Assembly (NCBI GenBank): GCA_030268105.1
Contig: BSDZ01000010.1
Span: 1,526,001-1,590,000, forward strand
DNA from: Volvox africanus
Taxonomy: Eukaryota > Chlorophyta > Chlorophyceae > Chlamydomonadales > Volvocaceae
Length of the DNA: 64,000 nt
Direction: 5' to 3'
Part shown: piece after piece, positions 12,065-24,786 of the stretch
Layout of the letters: each line of letters opens with the position of its first letter
Position numbering within the stretch: the stretch's first letter is position 1
The notes under the pieces: model-generated
Told to the model about the DNA's origin: nothing
Databases searched by the model: none
Seen by the model: the letters and a program-made list of their open reading frames with translations, nothing else
Made by a program: the position numbers and the translations under genes

Positions 12065-13336
12065 ATTTGCTCATCCTCATTCGCGGGCTGCTGAATAATG
12101 GGAGTCCATGAAACTACAGATGGAGCACTCGCTCTAGCTACACGACTCTACATGCCACTGATGATCGTGATACTGTTAACCTCGCTCGTGCATAGCGTCA
12201 AGGTACACTTTCCGGCCAGAAAGCCTGATTGTTCTTCGAAGACCCTTGTTATGTGACCTCCAATGCGGAGGAAGAAAGTGCGTGGGCATTGTTACGCAGC
12301 TTACTTGCGAGTGTAATTTCATTCTGTGAGTATATAATCCTGCATTACCGCACATACGCACACAAAGTGACCATACATGAGTCGCGGCAGCCCGCCACAA
12401 CGATTATCAAGGAGCGCATGCATGCCGTAAGTATGTAATATAGCACGTTATGCGCGTGTATATGTTATCTTCTCCCTAAAAGTAAATATAAGCACACCTA
12501 TCCTGAGTACACAGCGATAATCATCCTTTGCCTAGGTCCACTGCTGGACCCTTCGACTTCGGTACGGATAGCAGGGGACACAAGTTGTTGTAGTGTGTAA
12601 GGCCCATAAACGATACAGTTCACATGTGCAATCGCAAAACTTAGCATCGTACTCCACTTCACGCAGGCAGGGATAGGACGGTCGCCATTCCTGTTGTCAG
12701 CATTCACGCGCCGCTAAGGGAATGCATGAAGCAAGCCTACATAGGCAAATGGTCGTAATCAAGCCAGCTCTGACGTCTCCGATTCCAACTCCTGGAAGTT
12801 CATTGCATTGAAACCATTTTCCACTGCATTCCTGCAGTCCGTGATTACATTAATGGATCTTCTACGCCGGGAGCTATTTACATGACGGACGTTTTCGTTA
12901 CAGCCCGTTACAGCCCGTTGCAGCCCGTTACAGCCCGAAGAGTGTACGTTGCCGGGCGGAAGCTACAGGGATTGCAATCTACTCACATAAACAAGTATAA
13001 ATTGCAATGCGATATCATTTCAAAGCCAATTCTTTACCGGTTTATAGCACCACGCAATTATAAGTCAGCGAGCCATATACAACAAGCTGGAGGGACATTT
13101 TTTCCTACCTTGCGGTACGTACCTTGCGAATCGAGTTATCCATCACGAGGTTGCCGTAGGCCAAGATAATACAGAACATTATATTAAAGGGCTGAAATCG
13201 TTTTTTCGGCAACAGTTGCGTTTCTACGCACAGCCTGTCACCAGAGGTCCACTGGCTGAAAGCCGTGCGTGGCGCCACGACGACAGGGAATAATTAAAGC
13301 TTATTTAGGCCTGAAGGAGCTGTCTTTCTCATCATC
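12065..13336. promoter_or_regulatory. 5' flank of gene B (promoter region)
   Basis: Counterpart of the gene A flank. Near 12896-12940 it carries four tandem copies of a decamer of the type TTACAGCCCG (one with TTG), where unit 1 has a single copy. No coding exon was recognised. Confidence 0.4.
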
Positions 13337-16300
13337 ATGAGGATCAGGGCTACCTGCTTACTGCTGGCACTTGCAGTTCTTTCGTCCGCAGGGTTGGTCG
13401 ACATGGGTAGGTGGAGTAGTCCTTGATACCCTGCTGCGTGGAGACGACCAGTACCGCCTGCTGTCGTCCATACACGTTTTCGGAAGTTCGTTTTGCTCGT
13501 AGCTAGCAGCGATGCAAGCAACGCGACTAGGTCACACGCACTTGGATGGCGGATGGCGGACGTGATTGCTCATGATTGCGAAAGGGCCTACGTCCCCTTA
13601 TCTTGAGAGGCGTACGCGCACGGGCTGAGAAGTACACCTTTCTTCTCATCAAGACAACTTATAAGACAGCTTGTATGTCGCCCCTCTGTCCATCCCCCAT
13701 ACATGCCTTTACTGGTGCAGTTGGAGGTCAAGACACACCTACTCCCAAGGGATCGGGGAAGCCTTTAAGGAGCCCTCCACCTCCACCCGACCCGAACCTA
13801 CCCACATTTACCTTGACGGGGGAGATCAAGTACGTGGATACCCATGATGGACACCGAACTTACACATTCTATGACGCTGAGGGAAACGTGACACCTTTAG
13901 CACGCGACTTGGCACTATCCGACGTTGATAACAAAACAGTTCCCATCTCAGCAGGCGACGTCCTTCAACTGGTAAGCTGGACTTGCGGCCGAGTGGCCTA
14001 CCTATCCTGCATGGCCTGCGCTCTACAGTAGTTGTGCTGCCCTGTCCTGCTGTATATGGTGTGCTCTTCTAACTTGCCATGTGCCGTAGCCTTTGGATAC
14101 ACGGCTACACAAGCAAGATAAGAAATACATATTGCCAAGAGAACTTACACATCATCTTGAGTGGCCGTTTCAGCAGCGGTTATCATAAGATACTTTTGAA
14201 ACGTCAATGCACAGTTTAACCATCAATATTTACCGGAAATGCCGTGCCTCACAAAAGATCGTCACTGCTTAAATGGCATATAAAAACATATGTATGCATG
14301 ACTTTCCTTAATCCAGTCACCAAGGATCATAAAGACATCTTTGGCCTGGAATTCCACGAGCGAGCCAGTTGTCTTCCTCCTGCCCGCAACCGTCGTCCCT
14401 TGCTTGGTAACCTTCTCCACCCCTCGCAACCATGCTGCAGGAATGCGTTGTTGGGCGGGTCTGCAGCTCATGCCCTTCTGGTGAAAACGCGACCTGTACT
14501 TGCCCTTCGGAAGAACAAATACAGGGTTGTTTAAGTACCAACCAGGCCACCGTTTCCCAAGTCGTGCCAGCCTGGCAGGTAGCTCAAATGGACCCCAACA
14601 ACCCCAATGAAGGCACGGCTATTAACAAAAATTATAGACTGCTCGTCCTGATCCTAGACTACACTGCATGCGGGTTTGCGCCAAGCTTGGACGTCGACAC
14701 GGTTACCCAGCTGTACATGGGTCCCAACGGTGACGGCAATGGGGGCGTTGCTGAAAAGTTCAAACAGTGCTCGTATGGCAAGTTCAACATAAGCTACTTT
14801 CAAGTAGCAGTTATCAAGCCGGTCTGCTCCACCGCTGTCACCGGCGGATGCAGCTGGTGGGCTATTTCCTCGGCAGCAGACGCGGCTGCTAAGGCGCAAC
14901 TGGGCCTTCCGTTCTTTTCTAACTTCACGTACTACACTTACGTGGTGCCACCAGGGCTGCAAAGTGTCTGTCCCTGGGCAGGTCTGGCCCTGGTGCCCGG
15001 GAAACAAACGTGGCTGCAGTCCACAGGCTACGGTGTGCTCCGATGGGCAACCATAATGCAGGAGACGATTCACAACTTCGGTGAGCTGTGTGTAGATGGG
15101 ATTCGATGCCGGCGTTGTCGAGTGCGTGCAAGACTGGAGCGTGGGATCCTCATTCGAGTGCATTATTAGTTGACGTGCATGGGACATATGTACACAAACA
15201 CACACACATACACACACACACACACACATATATACATGTGTGTGTGTGTACGGATACGTACACATGGTAACTTATTGCGCTAGCACAAGTAGATTGCACA
15301 GAGTGTCAAATCCCGTGCGTCCAGAGCGACCGTCGAACGAACTCCAACGTCCCGCTGCGGATTCAATCTGTTTGAGGACCAAAGGCAACAATGCCCTCAC
15401 AGCTGTCCGCACTAACGGCAACTGCCTCACCGTTATGTCACAGGTCCCATATATATATAAACCCTATATCTTTACATACATCTTGGACACTACCCGTAGG
15501 TACCCCAGGATACTACATGTGTGTGTGTGTTATGTGCATTGTGTCTGCCCATCTCTTTTGCATATCTGCTGCTGAGTAAGCTAGCTAGTTGCTTAACGTA
15601 ATCCTTTGCTGCACCCGCCGTACGTGAGAAGGTCACCAAGCAGAATTTATGCGTCGTACGTTTTCGGTGACATGTATGTTAGTGTACAGGCCTGTACGCC
15701 CTTTTGGGGACTTTCAAATCCATATCTATGATTCATCGATATCGACAGCCGCGAAAGCAATCTGCTGTTTGCCATCCAAGATCTTTCCAGTTATTTCTAC
15801 CTAAGGTTCACAAGCACATGCGCGTATAAAGGAAGTTGCTGTTCAATAGATTACTCGCAGTCCACCGCTCGCTCGCTGCTGATGGTGTTGCTGCTGAAAG
15901 TCATGTCAATTCTTGTAAATGCTCAATTCGGTTCTGAAGCCTTATTTCGTACTCTTGCCTTTGCTGCCCGCCTGCTGCGACTTCTCATGCTCGTATGGGT
16001 GTGATACCGCTGCCGCAGGCCTGTGGCATTCCTGGAAAAATGGTTGGGAGTACGAGGACTATTCCACAGCCATGGGTCGTGGTGACTCCTGCCCCAATGC
16101 CGCCGAGCTCTCACGCCTGGGATGGGCCACTGCAGCCGCGCAGGGCGGTGAAATCAACACCGGGGTATTGACGGCACCTGGCGCATACGTGACCTGGACC
16201 CTGCCTGCCACCTACATCACGGGTGACAATAACTATTTGCGTGTGATTCCAAACTGGTTGCCCACGTACGGCAACAACTCACTTGCGAAGCACCTGTACA

Positions 16301-17729
16301 TTGCGCTGCGAGTTCCGAAGGCCGGTGATGCTGGGATGGGCAGCACGTACAGCAACCGGGTCCACGTCCACGAGGTCAACGCGACTATGGTAAGAAGAAG
16401 CATACCATTGCCAGCTGGGGCGTGGGACGGAAACAGGGAAGTTTCGCTTGTCGTTTCGTACGGTACTCACGTTTGTGCCATTATTGCTAGAGATCGTTTA
16501 TATCTAATGATTGTATCAAAATCGTGTCATGCATACTCGTTACCGACGAAAACAAAGTCATTGTGCTTGTTTAAGAATCTGAGCTGGGGTGTCCCGCCAC
16601 GACGTGTTTTTTATACATTTCCAGAGTCATTGTAGTTTGTACTTCGGAGATGTTCGGAGATGTTGGTGACATGACGATCATGCATGTTCATCACACGTAT
16701 ATCGTGCATGCATGTTTGCCCGCTATCTCACGTATTCTACATGTTGGTGCTGACGAGCTTCTTGGCGTGTGCTTGGTGTATCACATATCATATCGTGTTT
16801 GTGTGTGCCATACTGATGCGGCGGTAACATGGACATACGAATGTGAGGTCGTACGTGCGATTACCATTTATATGTGTATGCCTTGCGTGTGGTATCCGGA
16901 TATATGTGAGGGGGAGATGGAGCAACACAAGTACGCAGCTAGGGCTGTCTGAATTACACGTTTTCCTTCCATGACGAGAGTCCGCTAACCATTGTTGACC
17001 TACATCTTATTCCTGATGCTTTTGATTTAGTGCGATATTCAAGCAGAGCACGTTAATGTATAATATTACACGCTGGGACCGGTCACCTCAATACATACGG
17101 CGTGCAAGGGGGGGGGCCCTTTCATCGTTCAACGCACATGCGCCATCCTAACTTTGATCCTGCTGCCCTCATTCACCCCGGCCCCACAGGACAATGGTTT
17201 CCCACAGTTTTATACATTCACTGACCGTAAAATTCAAATCATCAACATGATCCCACAAGATACCAGACAAGTGATTTCGGGGTACAACATGGTGGTCTTC
17301 ACAGGCGGGTTGACGTCTAACGACACCATCCAGGTGTCCCTCTGCCGCTTTGATGGCTCCGACGACAGCCAGTGCCCACCGCCGAGCCCACCACCGGCAC
17401 CCCCGCCCCCTTTGAAGCCGACGCCCCCGCCGCCTAGTCCCCAACCCCCGCCGCCTGGTCCCCAACCCCCGCCGTCTAGTCCCCAACCCCCGCCGCCTAG
17501 TCCCCAACCCCCGCCGCCTGGTCCCCAACCCCCGCCGCCTCGTCCCCAACCCCCGCCGCCTCGTCCCCAACCCCCGCCGCCTGGTCCCCAACCCCCGCCG
17601 CCTAGTCCCCAACCCCCGCCGCCTTCTCCACAGCCGCTGAAGCCGCGGCCTCCATCCCCCAAGCCAGTACCGGCCCCCAAGCCGCCGGCCCCCAAGCCGC
17701 CGGCCCCGCGCCCCAAAATAACCCGTTAG
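13337..17729 (+). CDS. VMP/gametolysin-like M11 metalloproteinase, copy B
   Basis: Exons are 13337-13406, 13721-13971, 14441-15080, 16019-16389 and 17190-17729; the total of 1,872 nt gives 623 residues plus stop. Layout: signal peptide 1-19, SPPPPP linker near 35-43, propeptide region, protease domain with Q314-E315 and H318, G321 and H324 of QETIHNFGLWH, Met-turn Met339, then a Pro-rich tail from about 507 to the end. The tail holds ten SPQPPPP-type heptads (S varying to G or R), similar in style to pherophorin/Hyp-rich wall proteins, and ends in KPPAP repeats. Introns are GT-AG with the same phases as copy A. All reading frames are intact. Compared with A there are about a dozen substitutions in exon 3 and an unrelated tail. 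Confidence 0.92.
15191..15250. repeat. CA/TG microsatellite in intron 3 of gene B
   Basis: A CA run followed by ATATAT and a TG run, forming an imperfect palindrome that could fold as a hairpin. It lies in intron 3, and the same tract is found in genes D and F. Confidence 0.85.
17436..17624 (+). repeat. 21-bp coding repeat of Pro tail (gene B)
   Basis: Nine in-frame 21-bp units encode SPQPPPP variants, followed by a partial SPQPLKP unit. The unit length is a multiple of three, so long antisense frames (for example GTRRRGL repeats) are shadows. Differing order of S, G and R units between gene copies shows unequal exchange. Confidence 0.95.
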
Positions 17730-19164
17730 AACTTATCGACGACACAAGTACTCTAACTCATAGGTTTGTTGCTTGACTTGCCTCCATTCGTCATTAGAGC
17801 TATTTCATTCATAACAGATGACAATACGTTAGATAGCTACGAAACACCTATAGGTGTTGTATATAGGTGTTACACTGTGGGCGACTTGGCCCCACGGCGC
17901 GGGGGGGAACACACGTCTTCGTGTATTAGTCTGTCCTGCACTCCTCCCCTCGCTCGAGCGAGCAAGGGCGCATAAATCTCACGAGCCTCTAGCCTGGCTA
18001 CCTATAGGTGTTTCTTACATAAGTATCGTCACTCGTCAGTGCCAATCTGGGAACAGCGGTTGTGAGTGCCATATAAAGCAGGTTCTCAGTTATGCAGAAT
18101 AAATGCGTTGCCACAACGATGTGTCTTTGGAAATTCCAGATTCATTCCAGCATTGCGCCGCGCATTGGGCTCTGCTGTGTCATCCATCGGCTTCAGGTGG
18201 TCGCGCCTTACCAGTATCTAGGACTCGTTATTCAACCTTTTCCCTGCTTGTGGGAAAAGGGATTTCCATTTGCTGCAGATTGTGGGGCATTGAGGGGCAT
18301 CCACCATGGCCGTATGTACGTATAGTAAAAGGCTGAAAGGAGGCTGAAGGGCCGACCCCGCACCGCCAGCATCAGCTGAAATATGCTCGACCAGGTTCCA
18401 TACCAACACGGGACTTCTACGAGCCCGTTTTAATTTGGAGGCTTATCTTTGTTGAGTGGGAAACCCTGACTTGACGACATCATGACCTGACCGACCATTC
18501 AGGCAGGTTGGCCAATTAATGATCGATGGGGGCCTTGATTGCAAATGAGCTTTGGACGTGTATGATGCGGCCTCACTCACAAGTGAGCTCGACCGGAAAT
18601 CTCTGTTGTCGGCACGAGGATTGAGAGGCCGGCATGTTCCAGTTGGTCGCCGTTTGTTGCTTCGTTCCCTGCTGCACCCTTGCTTAGTGCAGTGAGCTTA
18701 CGGCGTGCGATTGTAATGCAGCAGGAAAATTTCAACTGTCTGGTAGTACAAGGGGTGGGTAGGGAGTATATTTCCTGAACATATCGTGAGAAGGATTTTT
18801 GGGACCCTCCAAACCGACCGACCGACCCTGAGGTTCGGTTCTGGAGCCTAAATCTGCCATACATTCCCATGATGGAAGCCATAATTACACTGTAACAGAC
18901 TCAATATTGTATCTATCATTGTCTATATTTCATAACATTCTTAAAGACATTCCATTTTAAACATACAAAGTATCTGAAAGGTGCTTACCGTACATTAGTG
19001 GGACATATTACATCCCGTACATTTATACATACGAATGGTTCATAGTTACGGCTATGGCCGTAATATCCTGTACACGGATGTCCGTATACGGCCAGATGGC
19101 CATTGATAATCATCTCGAGGAATCCTCTATTGTTGGAGCTTATCTGAAAGTACAACTCTCCTAC
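17730..19164. other. 3' flank of gene B up to the duplication junction
   Basis: Non-coding 3' flank homologous to 9912-11342. It ends at 19163-19165, where the sequence jumps from CTCCTAC (3' flank) to ATTGTGTCTG (intron 3). The two parents share only CA at the joint. Confidence 0.6.
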
Positions 19165-21356
19165 ATTGTGTCTGCCCATCTCTTTTGCATATCTGCTGCT
19201 GAGTAAGCTAGCTAGTTGCTTAACGTAATCCTTTGCTGCACCCGCCGTACGTGAGAAGGTCACCAAGCAGAATTTATGCGTCGTACGTTTTCGGTGACAT
19301 GTATGTTAGTGTACAGGCCTGTACGCCCTTTTGGGGACTTTCAAATCCATATCTATGATTCATCGATATCGACAGCCGCGAAAGCAATCTGCTGTTTGCC
19401 ATCCAAGATCTTTCCAGTTATTTCTACCTAAGGTTCACAAGCACATGCGCGTATAAAGGAAGTTGCTGTTCAATAGATTACTCGCAGTCCACCGCTCGCT
19501 CGCTGCTGATGGTGTTGCTGCTGAAAGTCATGTCAATTCTTGTAAATGCTCAATTCGGTTCTGAAGCCTTATTTCGTACTCTTGCCTTTGCTGCCCGCCT
19601 GCTGCGACTTCTCATGCTCGTATGGGTGTGATACCGCTGCCGCAGGCCTGTGGCATTCCTGGAAAAATGGTTGGGAGTACGAGGACTATTCCACAGCCAT
19701 GGGTCGTGGTGACTCCTGCCCCAATGCCGCCGAGCTCTCACGCCTGGGATGGGCCACTGCAGCCGCGCAGGGCGGTGAAATCAACACCGGGGTATTGACG
19801 GCACCTGGCGCATACGTGACCTGGACCCTGCCTGCCACCTACATCACGGGTGACAATAACTATTTGCGTGTGATTCCAAACTGGTTGCCCACGTACGGCA
19901 ACAACTCACTTGCGAAGCACCTGTACATTGCGCTGCGAGTTCCGAAGGCCGGTGATGCTGGGATGGGCAGCACGTACAGCAACCGGGTCCACGTCCACGA
20001 GGTCAACGCGACTATGGTAAGAAGAAGCATACCATTGCCAGCTGGGGCGTGGGACGGAAACAGGGAAGTTTCGCTTGTCGTTTCGTACGGTACTCACGTT
20101 TGTGCCATTATTGCTAGAGATCGTTTATATCTAATGATTGTATCAAAATCGTGTCATGCATACTCGTTACCGACGAAAACAAAGTCATTGTGCTTGTTTA
20201 AGAATCTGAGCTGGGGTGTCCCGCCACGACGTGTTTTTTATACATTTCCAGAGTCATTGTAGTTTGTACTTCGGAGATGTTCGGAGATGTTGGTGACATG
20301 ACGATCATGCATGTTCATCACACGTATATCGTGCATGCATGTTTGCCCGCTATCTCACGTATTCTACATGTTGGTGCTGACGAGCTTCTTGGCGTGTGCT
20401 TGGTGTATCACATATCATATCGTGTTTGTGTGTGCCATACTGATGCGGCGGTAACATGGACATACGAATGTGAGGTCGTACGTGCGATTACCATTTATAT
20501 GTGTATGCCTTGCGTGTGGTATCCGGATATATGTGAGGGGGAGATGGAGCAACACAAGTACGCAGCTAGGGCTGTCTGAATTACACGTTTTCCTTCCATG
20601 ACGAGAGTCCGCTAACCATTGTTGACCTACATCTTATTCCTGATGCTTTTGATTTAGTGCGATATTCAAGCAGAGCACGTTAATGTATAATATTACACGC
20701 TGGGACCGGTCACCTCAATACATACGGCGTGCAAGGGGGGGGGCCCTTTCATCGTTCAACGCACATGCGCCATCCTAACTTTGATCCTGCTGCCCTCATT
20801 CACCCCGGCCCCACAGGACAATGGTTTCCCACAGTTTTATACATTCACTGACCGTAAAATTCAAATCATCAACATGATCCCACAAGATACCAGACAAGTG
20901 ATTTCGGGGTACAACATGGTGGTCTTCACAGGCGGGTTGACGTCTAACGACACCATCCAGGTGTCCCTCTGCCGCTTTGATGGCTCCGACGACAGCCAGT
21001 GCCCACCGCCGAGCCCACCACCGGCACCCCCGCCCCCTTTGAAGCCGACGCCCCCGCCGCCTAGTCCCCAACCCCCGCCGCCTGGTCCCCAACCCCCGCC
21101 GTCTAGTCCCCAACCCCCGCCGCCTAGTCCCCAACCCCCGCCGCCTGGTCCCCAACCCCCGCCGCCTCGTCCCCAACCCCCGCCGCCTCGTCCCCAACCC
21201 CCGCCGCCTGGTCCCCAACCCCCGCCGCCTAGTCCCCAACCCCCGCCGCCTTCTCCACAGCCGCTGAAGCCGCGGCCTCCATCCCCCAAGCCAGTACCGG
21301 CCCCCAAGCCGCCGGCCCCCAAGCCGCCGGCCCCGCGCCCCAAAATAACCCGTTAG
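19165..21356 (+). pseudogene. Truncated metalloproteinase copy C (exons 4-5 only)
   Basis: This copy begins inside intron 3 and lacks exons 1-3, so the signal exon, propeptide and QExxH half of the active site are gone. Exon 4 (19646-20016) keeps GLWHSW and the Met-turn STAMG; exon 5 (20817-21356) has a Pro tail identical to that of gene B. It is not simply dead: TATAAAG (19452-19458) precedes ATG 19546, which reads a hydrophobic leader (VLKPYFVLLPLLPACC) straight into exon 4 in frame. Spliced to exon 5 this would give 336 residues, a possible secreted protein with no catalytic site. An out-of-frame ATG at 19509 argues against efficient translation. Best called a truncated copy of unknown expression. 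Confidence 0.8.
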
Positions 21357-23514
21357 AACTTATCGACGACACAAGTACTCTAACTCATAGGTTTGTTGCT
21401 TGACTTGCCTCCATTCGTCATTAGAGCTATTTCATTCATAACAGATGACAATACGTTAGATAGCTACGAAACACCTATAGGTGTTGTATATAGGTGTTAC
21501 ACTGTGGGCGACTTGGCCCCACGGCGCGGGGGGGAACACACGGCTTCGTGTATTAGTCTGTCCTGCACTCCTCCCCTCGCTCGAGCGAGCAAGGGCGCAT
21601 AAATCTCACGAGCCTCTAGCCTGGCTACCTATAGGTGTTTCTTACATAAGTGTCGTCACTCGTCAGTGCCAATCTGGGAACAGCGGTTGTGAGTGCCATA
21701 TAAAGCAGGTTCTCAGTTATGCAGAATAAATGCGTTGCCACAACGATGTGTCTTTGGAAATTCCAGATTCATTCCAGCATTGCGCCGCGCATTGGGCTCT
21801 GCTGTGTCATCCATCGGCTTCAGGTGGTCGCGCCTTACCAGTATCTAGGACTCGTTATTCAACCTTTTCCCTGCTTGTGGGAAAAGGGATTTCCATTTGC
21901 TGCAGATTGTGGGGCATTGAGGGGCATCCACCATGGCCGTATGTACGTATAGTAAAAGGCTGAAAGGAGGCTGAAGGGCTGACCCCGCACCGCCAGCATC
22001 AGCTGAAATATGCTCGACCAGGTTCCATACCAACACGGGACTTCTACGAGCCCGTTTTAATTTGGAGGCTTATCTTTGTTGAGTGGGAAACCCTGACTTG
22101 ACGACATCATGACCTGACCGACCATTCAGGCAGGTTGGCCAATTAATGATCGATGGGGGCCTTGATTGCAAATGAGCTTTGGACGTGTATGATGCGGCCT
22201 CACTCACAAGTGAGCTCGACCGGAAATCTCTGTTGTCGGCACGAGGATTGAGAGGCCGGCATGTTCCAGTTGGTCGCCGTTTGTTGCTTCGTTCCCTGCT
22301 GCACCCTTGCTTAGTGCAGTGAGCTTACGGCGTGCGATTGTAATGCAGCAGGAAAATTTCAACTGTCTGGTAGTACAAGGGGTGGGTAGGGAGTATATTT
22401 CCTGAACATATCGTGAGAAGGATTTTTGGGACCCTCCAAACCGACCGACCGACCCTGAGGTTCGGTTCTGGAGCCTAAATCTGCCATACATTCCCATGAT
22501 GGAAGCCATAATTACACTGTAACAGACTCAATATTGTATCTATCATTGTCTATATTTCATAACATTCTTAAAGACATTCCATTTTAAACATACAAAGTAT
22601 CTGAAAGGTGCTTACCGTACATTAGTGGGACATATTACATCCCGTACATTTATACATACGAATGGTTCATAGTTACGGCTATGGCCGTAATATCCTGTAC
22701 ACGGATGTCCGTATACGGCCAGATGGCCATTGATAATCATCTCGAGGAATCCTCTATTGTTGGAGCTTATCTGAAAGTACAACTCTCCTACAATCAGCGC
22801 CTTGTCGCACTACAAGCGACTGTTATCCCCAAGAGAAGACCTTACACATTGTAAATCTTTTTCAGACGGATAAGAAAATAGTTATATTCTAATCGCATAA
22901 CAATTATGACATGTGTGAGGAACTTTGTTTAATTACCTTGCAAATTCGCTTTCTTGGCAAAATGACGGAAGCACATTAAACCATTCCAAAGCAATAAGAT
23001 CCTCCACTAGCTCCATTTTACGGCGTAGGAATCTCTTGGGCTGCCCGAGTGCGTGTTGGAAAATACCTACGCTAGGAATGGCCATACTGGACGTTAGTTG
23101 TTGCTCTCGGGACAAAAAAACATTGCCATTTCTGTTACAATTGCACTGTGCTAATAAAGGCCTAGGTCAAGAACCGAAGGCCTGACGAACCAAGGAAAGA
23201 AACCAGCAACACTACGGGCGACGCGGCAAGGGATGGGCGGGCGGGCGCGTGCTGAACAACAAAAACAAGATACTTGGAACGACTACGCACGCGAATAATA
23301 CAGCCCTGACGCCACGGGCTGAGGTAAGGCCCTTAGTTTAAACGCCTTACCTAGGCCTTACGCCTAACTAACCCGGCGTCCTAACGCAAGCCCGCATTAG
23401 TTGTTGCTCTCGGGACAAGAAGCCAACGAAAAGATACCAGCGCTTAACGGTTAAAGTACTGAACTCCAAACGGCGCAACCCGGCCAACGGCTAGAGGGCC
23501 AAAGAAAGCTAACG
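21357..23514. other. 3' flank of copy C and end of unit 2
   Basis: Same content as 9912-12064: 3' flank, conserved 101-codon antisense frame, and the unit-end segment from 22792. No gene recognised. Confidence 0.5.
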
Positions 23515-24786
23515 ATTTGCTCATCCTCATTCGCGGGCTGCTGAATAATGGGAGTCCATGAAACTACAGATGGAGCACTCGCTCTAGCTACACGACTCTA
23601 CATGCCACTGATGATCGTGATACTGTTAACCTCGCTCGTGCATAGCGTCAAGGTACACTTTCTGGCCAGAAAGCCTGATTGTTCTTCGAAGACCCTTGTT
23701 ATGTTACCTCCAATGCGGAGGAAGAAAGTGCGTGGGCATTGTTACGCAGCTTACTTGCGAGTGTAATTTCATTCTGTGAGTATATAATCCTGCATTACCG
23801 CACATACGCACACAAAGTGACCATACATGAGTCGCGGCAGCCCGCCACAACGATTATCAAGGAGCGCATGCATGCCGTAAGTATGTAATATAGCACGTTA
23901 TGCGCGTGTATATGTTATCTTCTCCCTAAAAGTAAATATAAGCGCATCCATCCTGAGTACACAGCGATAATCATCCTTTGCCTAGGTCCACTGCTGGACC
24001 CTTCGACTTCGGTACGGATAGCAGGGGACACAAGTTGTTGTAGTGTGTAAGGCCCATAAACGATACAGTTCACATGTGCAATCGCAAAACTTAGCATCGT
24101 ACTCCACTTCACGCAGGCAGGGATAGGACGGTCGCCATTCCTGTTGTCAGCATTCACGCGCCGCTAAGGGAATGCATGAAGCAAGCCTACATAGGCAAAT
24201 GGTCGTAATCAAGCCAGCTCTGACGTCTCCGATTCCAACTCCTGGAAGTTCATTGCATTGAAACCATTTTCCACTGCATTCCTGCAGTCCGTGATTACAT
24301 TAATGGATCTTCTACGCCGGGAGCTATTTACATGACGGACGTTTTCGTTACAGCCCGTTGCAGCCCGTTACAGCCCGTTACAGCCCGAAGAGTGTACGTT
24401 GCCGGGCGGAAGCTACAGGGATTGCAATCTACTCACATAAACAAGTATAAATTGCAATGCGATATCATTTCAAAGCCAATTCTTTACCGGTTTATAGCAC
24501 CACGCAATTATAAGTCAGCGAGCCATATACAACAAGCTGGAGGGACATTTTTTCCTACCTTGCGGTACGTACCTTGCGAATCGAGTTATCCATCACGAGG
24601 TTGCCGTAGGCCAAGATAATACAGAACATTATATTAAAGGGCTGAAATCGTTTTTTCGGCAACAGTTGCGTTTCTACGCACAGCCTGTCACCAGAGGTCC
24701 ACTGGCTGAAAGCCGTGCGTGGCGCCACGACGACAGGGAATAATTAAAGCTTATTTAGGCCTGAAGGAGCTGTCTTTCTCATCATC
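23515..24786. promoter_or_regulatory. 5' flank of gene D (promoter region)
   Basis: Counterpart of 12065-13336. Four decamer repeats of the TTACAGCCCG type occur near 24346-24385, but the TTG variant sits at a different position than in unit 2, so units have been gained, lost or converted. Confidence 0.4.

Larger units (their letters stand above)
12065..23514. repeat. Metalloproteinase array, unit 2 (11,450 bp)
   Basis: Contains full gene B followed by a 3.63-kb internal duplication of intron 3 to 3' flank (truncated copy C). The sequence from 15539 reappears at 19165 with a period of 3,627 bp. The whole 11,450-bp block is repeated almost perfectly as unit 3, so the internal duplication came first and the block duplication later. 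Confidence 0.95.

Noticed and set aside
15088..15270. Small protein rich in His-Thr or Cys-Val in intron 3
   Set aside because: Direct translation of the CA/TG microsatellite.
17169..17716. Long antisense frames with GTRRRGL or WGPGGGG repeats opposite the Pro tails
   Set aside because: They are shadows of a 21-bp coding repeat; the + frame has a spliced, family-consistent protein.
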